Source of the DNA: an uncultured Clostridia bacterium
Lineage (GTDB): Bacteria > Bacillota > Clostridia > Oscillospirales > Oscillospiraceae
Direction: 5' to 3'
Assembly (NCBI GenBank): GCA_947167725.1
Contig: CAMVJF010000085.1
Span: forward strand, 1-7,079
Length of the DNA stretch: 7,079 nucleotides
Of this stretch, positions 1-5,372 are shown in pieces (the first letter of the stretch is position 1; each line of letters starts with the position of its first letter). Below the pieces are notes generated by a model. The model ran no database searches. It was not told where the DNA came from and saw only the letters and a program-made list of their open reading frames with translations. The translations under genes and the position numbers were made by a program.

Positions 1-1
1 T

Positions 2-2041
2 CGCACCCGAAGGATGCTCTGTCTGCTGCTCGCGGCCGTGCTATGCCTTTCCCTGTGCGGCTGCGGCGCGCAAACGCTTCCGCAGAGCACGGAGGCCCCG
101 GCCGGGGATGCCGCAAAGGACGAGGCGATCCCGCAGTTCGAGGATTTCCCGGACAGCTATCGCGACGCGCTGCCCGAAAATGCGGCGGACGGGCTGACGC
201 TCCACGCCTTCAACTGGACCTATGACGAGATCCGCGAAAACCTCGACGCCATCCGCGACGCGGGCTTCAAAAACGTGCTGACCATGCCGGTGCAGCAGCC
301 CAAGAGCGGCGGCGCGGACTGGTGGGCCTTTTATCAGCCGCTGAGCTTTTCCATCGGCGACAAGTCCGCGCTCGGCTCGAAGGAGGACCTGATCGCCCTC
401 TGCCGCGAGGCCGGGGAGCGCGGGATCTGCATCCTGGCCGACATCGTCGCGAACCACACGGCGAACATCGATGACGATGCAAAGGAGAGCGACGGCACGC
501 CGACGGTCTCCCCCGGCGTGGAGGAATATGAGCCGGAGCTCTACCGCAACCGCAACGAGGACGTCGACGGCATCGGCGTCACCTTCCATCACAACCGTCT
601 GGCCAAGGGCTCGGGCGCAGACACGCAGGTCTACGCCTGGGGCAACCTGCCGGACCTCGACACCTCGAACCCCTATGTGCAGCAGCGCGTGCTCGCGCTG
701 CTGGAGGAGTGTATCGACGCGGGCGTCGACGGCTTCCGCTTCGACGCCGCGAAGCACATCGAAACGTCCCTCGACCCCGATTATCCCAGCGACTTCTGGG
801 AAAAGACCGTGGACGAGGCGAAACGCTACTATCGGGAAAAGACGGGCGGGGAGCTCTATGTCTACGGAGAGATCCTCGACGCCCCTTCCGGGCGCAGTCT
901 GTCGAACTACACCGCGCACATGCGCATCACCGACGACGGCTTTGCCGCCCAGTTCAAAAACGCCTTTGCCACGAAGGACCCCGGCAGGATCCTGAACGCC
1001 TCCCTGAAAACCGGGGACGCGAACGAGCTGATCGCCTGGGTCGAGAGCCACGACGAATACGTGACGACGAACACGCACTATTCGGATCTGCGCGTGGCGA
1101 AGCTCTGGTCGGTCATCGCCGCGAAGAAGGGCCTCGGCGGTCTGTATCTCGCGCGGCCGACCGAGGAGCTGACGGTCGGGAGCGTCGGTTCCTATGCATT
1201 TGAGAGTGAATACGTAGCGGTGAGCAACCGCTTTCACAACCGCTTCTTCGACGCGGACTCCTTCGAGTCCGTCGACGGGAGCTGCTATATCAACGAAAAG
1301 ATCAAGCCGGACGATCAGGGCGCGCTGATCCTCAACGTCGGGGACGCGGAGGGCGGCGAGATTGTCACCCTTTCGGTGCCTCATCTGGAGGACGGCAACT
1401 ATTACGACGCGCTCAGCGGCGCGCTCGTCGTCGTGAGCGATCACGTCGCCTACGTCCCCTTCGAGCCCAGCGGCATGGTCGTCCTCACCCGCTCGAAGGA
1501 CGTCCATCCCCGGCTCGAGATCTCCGATCGCGGCGGCTCCTTCGCCGGGAGCAGGGAGATCACGCTCAAGGCGCAGTGCTGCGACGAGGCGTGGTACAGC
1601 TTCAACGGCGAGGAAGCCCGGACCCCGATCGACGGCACGGCCGTGATCGCGCTGGAGGACCACGTCAAGGACGGGAAGGTCGAGCTTCATGTGACGCTCC
1701 GCAATGGCGTCAACGTGCTCGATCGTGTTTTCACCTACCGCCAGCTGCAGCTGATCGAGGGCTATTTTAACGTGGTCAATCTCCCCGAGCAGGTCCTCAA
1801 CGGCGACTATGAGCTCTATATGTGGAGCTGGTCCCCCGGCGTATGGAGCAAGGATTACGAGATCCGCGACGGCGTGCTGCTGGTGGATACCTCCGGCATG
1901 ACGGGCTTTCTGCTCGCCGTGTTCGAAAAGGGATATGAGATCACGGATCCGCTCAGCTGGGACAGCCATGTGATCAAACAGAGCGCCGATATCAAGGGAG
2001 ATATCCTTAAGGAAGGCTTCTTTGATCTGTCGGGCTTTTAA
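2..2041 (+). CDS. Alpha-amylase lipoprotein, AmyE-like GH13 family (5' end probably outside the window)
   Basis: Secreted endo-acting alpha-amylase that hydrolyses internal alpha-1,4 bonds of starch. Residues are counted from the first in-window ATG at 14. A hydrophobic signal peptide ends in a lipobox, LCGC at 14-17, so the enzyme is probably lipid-anchored. GH13 regions are intact: DIVANH 143-148; GFRFDAAKH 240-248 with nucleophile D244; YGEILD 284-289 with acid/base E286; WVESHD 342-347 with D347. The ESHD form of the last motif, YQP at 107-109 and the later NRFHN resemble Bacillus subtilis AmyE. After the barrel and domain C come an Ig-like domain (about 498-576) and an aromatic-rich C-terminal domain (about 583-675) where AmyE carries CBM26. 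Codons 2-13 read RTRR in frame without a stop, and the ATG at 14 has no spaced ribosome binding site and no basic n-region. The real start is therefore probably upstream. Function is well supported; the subfamily is recognised by memory, not by a search. Confidence 0.93.
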   Translation, partial: RTRRMLCLLLAAVLCLSLCGCGAQTLPQSTEAPAGDAAKDEAIPQFEDFPDSYRDALPENAADGLTLHAFNWTYDEIRENLDAIRDAGFKNVLTMPVQQPKSGGADWWAFYQPLSFSIGDKSALGSKEDLIALCREAGERGICILADIVANHTANIDDDAKESDGTPTVSPGVEEYEPELYRNRNEDVDGIGVTFHHNRLAKGSGADTQVYAWGNLPDLDTSNPYVQQRVLALLEECIDAGVDGFRFDAAKHIETSLDPDYPSDFWEKTVDEAKRYYREKTGGELYVYGEILDAPSGRSLSNYTAHMRITDDGFAAQFKNAFATKDPGRILNASLKTGDANELIAWVESHDEYVTTNTHYSDLRVAKLWSVIAAKKGLGGLYLARPTEELTVGSVGSYAFESEYVAVSNRFHNRFFDADSFESVDGSCYINEKIKPDDQGALILNVGDAEGGEIVTLSVPHLEDGNYYDALSGALVVVSDHVAYVPFEPSGMVVLTRSKDVHPRLEISDRGGSFAGSREITLKAQCCDEAWYSFNGEEARTPIDGTAVIALEDHVKDGKVELHVTLRNGVNVLDRVFTYRQLQLIEGYFNVVNLPEQVLNGDYELYMWSWSPGVWSKDYEIRDGVLLVDTSGMTGFLLAVFEKGYEITDPLSWDSHVIKQSADIKGDILKEGFFDLSGF

Positions 2042-2047
2042 GGAGGA
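2040..2047 (+). promoter_or_regulatory. Strong Shine-Dalgarno site of the pullulanase gene
   Basis: AAGGAGGA overlaps the TAA stop of the amylase gene (2039-2041). The GGAGG core ends 7 nt before the ATG at 2054. This near-perfect site fixes the pullulanase start and indicates independent, efficient initiation directly after the amylase stop, as expected inside one operon. Confidence 0.85.
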
Positions 2048-2053
2048 AACCGG

Positions 2054-4876
2054 ATGAAGCTCAGAAGAACATTGTCGGCGCTGCTCTCTCTCCTCCTGTG
2101 TCTGCTGCTCCTCACGGGCTGCACGCCGGCGGAGACGCCCCCCGTCGGGGACGCCGCCTCCTCCCCCGCCGCGGGCGGCGCCGCGCCTCTCGACGAGGGG
2201 CCGGACGACACGCCCATCCGGCTCGAGCCGGCGGGCGAGGTCATCGCGCGCTATTCCCGCGACGAGACCGACCACGCTTCCATGGCCGAGGAGGACACGC
2301 GGATCGTCCGGCTGCACTACCGGCGGAACGACGACTTCAAGAACGACCGCAGCTGCTACGAGGCCTGGAACGTATGGGCCTGGGACATGGCAAACGGCGG
2401 AATGGGCGCGGCTTACGACTTCACGGGCTGCGACGATTACGGCGTCTGGGCCGACCTCGACCTTGCCGTGATCTCGGAGGGCCGCGGCACGGACAAGCTC
2501 GGCTTCATCGTCCGCACCGACAACTGGAGCAAGGACCCCGACGGCGACCGCTCGATCGACGTTCTGCCCCGGACGCCGGGCGGCATCCAGGACGTCTACG
2601 TCCGGACCGCCGAATCCACGGTCTTTGACAAGCTCGAAAATGCGCTGCAGTCCCTCGTCAGCTACGCCATGCTGCGCGACGCGCGGACGATCAGCGTCTA
2701 CTTCAAGCCCCTCTCGGCGGACTTCCGGCCCGCCGTGCCCCGCTTCTCGATGAGCGTGAACGGGGAGGATTACACGGCCTTCACCATGGGCGAATACGAC
2801 CCCTCGCTCATGCGCGTCGATCTGACGCTGGCCGACGAGATCGATCTGTGCGACGTCGTCACGATCGGCTACCGTTTCTCGCCGGACTGGGTCAACCGGG
2901 TCGAACTGATGATGACGAACTATTTCAACAGCGAAGAATTCGACGCGCGCTACTACTATGACGGGGACGACCTCGGCGTGAGCTTCGACAGCGAAGAGGC
3001 GCCGACGGCCACGACCTTCAAGGTCTGGGCCCCGACCAGCAGCGCGATGCTGCTCCGGCTCTACCGCAGCGGCGACTATATGACAGAGACGGAGCCCGCC
3101 GCCGAGTATCCCATGGAAAAGGGCGACAAGGGTGTGTTCTCCTGCACCGTCGGGCAGGACCTCGACGGGATGTACTACACCTACGTCGTCACGAACGCCA
3201 AGGGCGTCAACGAGGTCGTCGACCCCTACGCCAGGAGCGCGGGCGTCAACGGACGGCGCGGGATGATCGTGAACTTCTCCCGGATCAACGCCTTCTTTGA
3301 GGGCTGGGAGCAGGACCGCAGCCCCTTTGATGGCAGTCCCACTGACGCCGTGATCTATGAGGCGCACGTCCGCGACATGACCATCAGCCCGACAAGCGGC
3401 GTGATGAAGGAGATCCGCGGCAAGTTCGCCGGTCTCGCCGAGACGGGCACCACCTATAAACAGGGCCGCGTCACGGTCTCGACCGGTCTGGACCATATCC
3501 GGGAGCTCGGCGTGACGCACGTCCAGCTCCAGCCGGTCTATGACTTCTCCTCGGTCGACGAGACGCGCGTCAGCACCGAGATGTCGAAGGACAATTACAA
3601 CTGGGGCTACGACCCGCTGAACTACAACGTGCTCGAGGGCAGCTACTCCTACGACCCCTACGACGGGCGAAGCCGGATCATGGAATTCAAGAGCATGATC
3701 ATGGCCATGCACGAGGTCGGTCTCTCGGTCAACCTGGACGTGGTATACAACCACACCAGCGGCTCGGAGAATTCCAACTTCAACCTGCTCGTCCCCTATT
3801 ACTACTATCGCACGAAAGCGAACGGCGCCTTCTACAACGGCTCGGGCTGCGGCAATGAGATCGCCTCCGAGCGCGCGATGGTCAACAAGTTCATCCGCGA
3901 CTCCTGCCGCTTCTGGATCGAGGAATACCACATCTCAGGTTTCCGCTTCGATCTGATGGGCCTCATCGACAACCAGACCATGATCGACATCTACCGCGAC
4001 TGCGCGGCGCTCGATCCCCATATCATGATCTATGGCGAGCCCTGGACGGGCGGCGCCTCGAAGCTCAAGAGCGGGACCAGCGAGGCGAAGCTCCCGGAGC
4101 AGACCACCGTGCAGGAATCGCTGGCGCAGGACTTCTTCGGCGGCAGCGGCGTGATGGTCGGCGCCTTCAACGACGTGATCCGCAACGCGATCCGCGGCGA
4201 GAACAGCCCCGGCAAGGGCTATGTGCAGGGCAACACCTCCGGCACCGCGCAGATTGCCATGTGCCTCGAGGGACGCTTCTCCAAAAGCACCGTCAAGACC
4301 CAGGCCATCGCGCCCGTGCAGGTCCTGAACTACGTCTCCTGTCACGACAACTACACGCTCTACGACCAGCTCGTACAGACCATGAACGCCGAAAGGCTCC
4401 CCGTCGCCTATACGCAGGCGGAATCCCTCGTCTTTCTCTCCGAAGGGATCCCCTTCCTGCAGGAGGGCGAGGAGTTCATGCGCAGCAAGTACGATCCGGA
4501 GAGCGGCAAATACGACGGCAACTCCTACATCTCCGGCGACTTCATCAACGCGATGGACTATTCGCTGAAGGTCGAGCATCTCGACACCTTCGACAAGTTC
4601 CGCGAAATGATCGCCTTCCGGAAGGCGCACGACGGTCTGCGTCTCGCGAGCCGCGAGGAGGTCTCCGCGCGGCTGACGGAGCTGCAGAGCGAGAGCGGGA
4701 CGATCCAATACCGGCTCGACGACATGCTGATCGTCCACTCCCTCACGGGAACGAAGCTCGAGCTCGACGGCCGCTGGGAGCTGCTCTACTCCAGCCAGCG
4801 CGCGGCGGGCGCTCGCCTGACGGGCACCTTCGAGGTCCGGGGCAACGAGTCCGTCGTGCTGAGAAAGGCGGGCTGA
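2054..4876 (+). CDS. pulA: Type I pullulanase lipoprotein (CBM41 - linker domain - CBM48 - GH13)
   Basis: Debranching enzyme that hydrolyses alpha-1,6 bonds in pullulan, amylopectin and limit dextrins. The signal peptide has a basic start (MKLRR) and lipobox LTGC at 20-23, so C23 should carry the lipid anchor. Residues about 83-172 form a CBM41 starch-binding module: HY at 88-89, W105/W108/W110, and KDPDGDR at 160-166. A linker domain (about 175-305) and a CBM48-like E-set (about 310-400, with FKVWAPT) precede the catalytic barrel. The type I signature YNWGYDP lies at 515-521. GH13 regions: DVVYNH 562-567; FRFDLMG 630-636 with nucleophile D633; YGEPW with acid/base E662; VSCHDN 761-766 with D765. 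The length of 940 residues suits a secreted pullulanase. It follows the amylase by 12 nt and is followed 1 nt later by the next gene. The only visible variation is Cys763, where Ala is common before HDN. Confidence 0.96.
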   Translation: MKLRRTLSALLSLLLCLLLLTGCTPAETPPVGDAASSPAAGGAAPLDEGPDDTPIRLEPAGEVIARYSRDETDHASMAEEDTRIVRLHYRRNDDFKNDRSCYEAWNVWAWDMANGGMGAAYDFTGCDDYGVWADLDLAVISEGRGTDKLGFIVRTDNWSKDPDGDRSIDVLPRTPGGIQDVYVRTAESTVFDKLENALQSLVSYAMLRDARTISVYFKPLSADFRPAVPRFSMSVNGEDYTAFTMGEYDPSLMRVDLTLADEIDLCDVVTIGYRFSPDWVNRVELMMTNYFNSEEFDARYYYDGDDLGVSFDSEEAPTATTFKVWAPTSSAMLLRLYRSGDYMTETEPAAEYPMEKGDKGVFSCTVGQDLDGMYYTYVVTNAKGVNEVVDPYARSAGVNGRRGMIVNFSRINAFFEGWEQDRSPFDGSPTDAVIYEAHVRDMTISPTSGVMKEIRGKFAGLAETGTTYKQGRVTVSTGLDHIRELGVTHVQLQPVYDFSSVDETRVSTEMSKDNYNWGYDPLNYNVLEGSYSYDPYDGRSRIMEFKSMIMAMHEVGLSVNLDVVYNHTSGSENSNFNLLVPYYYYRTKANGAFYNGSGCGNEIASERAMVNKFIRDSCRFWIEEYHISGFRFDLMGLIDNQTMIDIYRDCAALDPHIMIYGEPWTGGASKLKSGTSEAKLPEQTTVQESLAQDFFGGSGVMVGAFNDVIRNAIRGENSPGKGYVQGNTSGTAQIAMCLEGRFSKSTVKTQAIAPVQVLNYVSCHDNYTLYDQLVQTMNAERLPVAYTQAESLVFLSEGIPFLQEGEEFMRSKYDPESGKYDGNSYISGDFINAMDYSLKVEHLDTFDKFREMIAFRKAHDGLRLASREEVSARLTELQSESGTIQYRLDDMLIVHSLTGTKLELDGRWELLYSSQRAAGARLTGTFEVRGNESVVLRKAG

Positions 4877-4877
4877 A

Positions 4878-5291
4878 ATGTTCCGACACGGTGAGATCAG
4901 TACCGAGATCGACAAAGCTCCGTTTTTCTTCACGCTGGCCGCCTTCGTCTGCTGCCTCACGGCGGCGGTGCTGCTTTTCGTGCTCGCGCGCGGCCAGGCG
5001 CTCGCCGTCTTCGCGGGCATCCTGCTCGCAATCGTCGCTCTTGCCGCGCTGGCCGTGCTCTTCGCGATGCTGACCGACCGCGCGTATATCGAGGACGACG
5101 TTCTCGTGACGAGCTATCTCTTTCGCAAAACAAAGACTCCGATCCGCGAGATCGGCAAGATCACGCTGAAGGACCAGGTCTATTCCGTATATGACCGCAG
5201 GGGCCGGCCGGCCGGCACGATCAACGCCCAGCTCACGGGCATCGACGGCATCCTGCTCTGTCTCGACAAAAAGGGGGTCCCCTTTCTCTGA
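4878..5291 (+). CDS. Small membrane protein, two N-terminal helices and a PH-like soluble tail (function unknown)
   Basis: A 137-residue protein that I cannot assign to a characterised function. Two hydrophobic helices are visible at about 16-37 and 41-65, with a very short turn around R38-Q40, so it should insert as a hairpin with both ends on the same side, probably cytoplasmic. Residues about 68-137 are soluble and alternate short beta-prone segments (YIEDDVLVTSYLF, TPIREIGKITL, QVYSVYDRRG, GTINAQLTG, GILLCL). This pattern resembles the bacterial PH-like domains found after membrane helices in small Bacillota proteins, but that is a shape argument only. The start at 4878 is the only reasonable one, since the next Met is residue 64. 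It begins 1 nt after the pullulanase TGA with only a weak AAAGG-like site near 4864-4868, which suggests translational coupling. No catalytic motif or signal peptidase site is seen. Confidence 0.8.
   Translation: MFRHGEISTEIDKAPFFFTLAAFVCCLTAAVLLFVLARGQALAVFAGILLAIVALAALAVLFAMLTDRAYIEDDVLVTSYLFRKTKTPIREIGKITLKDQVYSVYDRRGRPAGTINAQLTGIDGILLCLDKKGVPFL
5270..5285. repeat. Perfect short inverted repeat at the end of the membrane protein gene
   Basis: AAAGGGG and CCCCTTT (5270-5276 and 5279-5285) are separated by GT. As RNA this would fold as a 6-bp stem with a 4-nt GGUC loop. It lies inside the last codons of the upstream gene, overlapping the K-G-V-P-F residues. It is not followed directly by a U-tract; the nearest T-run is at 5329-5335. 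It could slow 3' exonuclease decay or be incidental. It is not a canonical terminator. Confidence 0.35.
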
Positions 5292-5372
5292 ATCGTCGGG
5301 CCGGACGGGTCATTCCTTTTGCGCATCCTTTTTTTGACTATAAAAAACTATTAATAAAAGAGGGAGGAGAAC
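5292..5372 (+). promoter_or_regulatory. AT-rich intergenic leader with a likely promoter for the ABC ATPase gene
   Basis: These 81 nt form the only real gap in the window, and the second half is far more AT-rich than the flanking genes. The best -10-like element is TATAAA at 5339-5344 (5 of 6 matches to TATAAT), which would place the RNA start near 5351 and leave a short leader ahead of the ribosome binding site. Its -35 region (around 5316-5322, CTTTTGC) is poor. A T-run at 5329-5335 follows a weak CGTC/GACG stem (5294-5307), but about 20 nt separate them, so termination of the upstream operon here is possible but not convincing. I see no clear operator or CcpA cre site. Confidence 0.35.
5361..5369 (+). 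promoter_or_regulatory. Shine-Dalgarno site of the ABC ATPase gene
   Basis: AGGGAGGAG sits just upstream of the ATG at 5373, with GGGAGG ending 5 nt before it. It is a strong site and, with the conserved N-terminal ABC strand that follows, decides the start codon. Confidence 0.8.

Noticed and set aside
1049..1054. Amylase region IV reads ESHD instead of the commoner DNHD, possibly indicating an inactive enzyme.
   Set aside because: The catalytic HD pair is present, and AmyE of Bacillus subtilis, an active enzyme, has the same WVESHD form.
471..1203. Plus-strand open frames in other registers inside the amylase, such as 471-995 and 709-1203.
   Set aside because: They are rich in Arg, Pro, Ser and Thr, typical of out-of-frame reading of GC-rich DNA, and they overlap conserved GH13 catalytic motifs in the true frame.
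41..3931. Minus-strand open frame of 1296 codons covering the amylase and most of the pullulanase.
   Set aside because: It is in exact codon register with two clear GH13 genes and exists only because TTA, CTA and TCA are avoided. Its product is low-complexity (V/A/D/R-rich), matches no family I know, and has no sign of its own ribosome binding site.
3935..5020. Minus-strand open frame of 361 codons over the pullulanase end and the start of the next gene.
   Set aside because: Same antisense-register artefact. It ends at the single TCA codon of the pullulanase and has no domain signal.
5202..5213. GGCCGGCCGGCC, a striking palindromic tandem repeat.
   Set aside because: It encodes part of the R-G-R-P-A-G segment of the membrane protein and is what GC-rich codons for Arg, Pro, Ala and Gly give by chance. 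There is no matching copy elsewhere in the window.
5270..5335. Rho-independent terminator after the small membrane protein gene.
   Set aside because: Neither the 5270-5285 stem nor the weak 5294-5307 stem is followed directly by a T-run; the run of seven T lies at 5329-5335, about 20 nt beyond the second stem.
5334..5339. TTGACT as a -35 box for the ATPase gene.
   Set aside because: A matching -10 at normal spacing would fall at about 5355-5362, putting the RNA start inside or after the Shine-Dalgarno site. TATAAA at 5339-5344 as a -10 fits the leader better.
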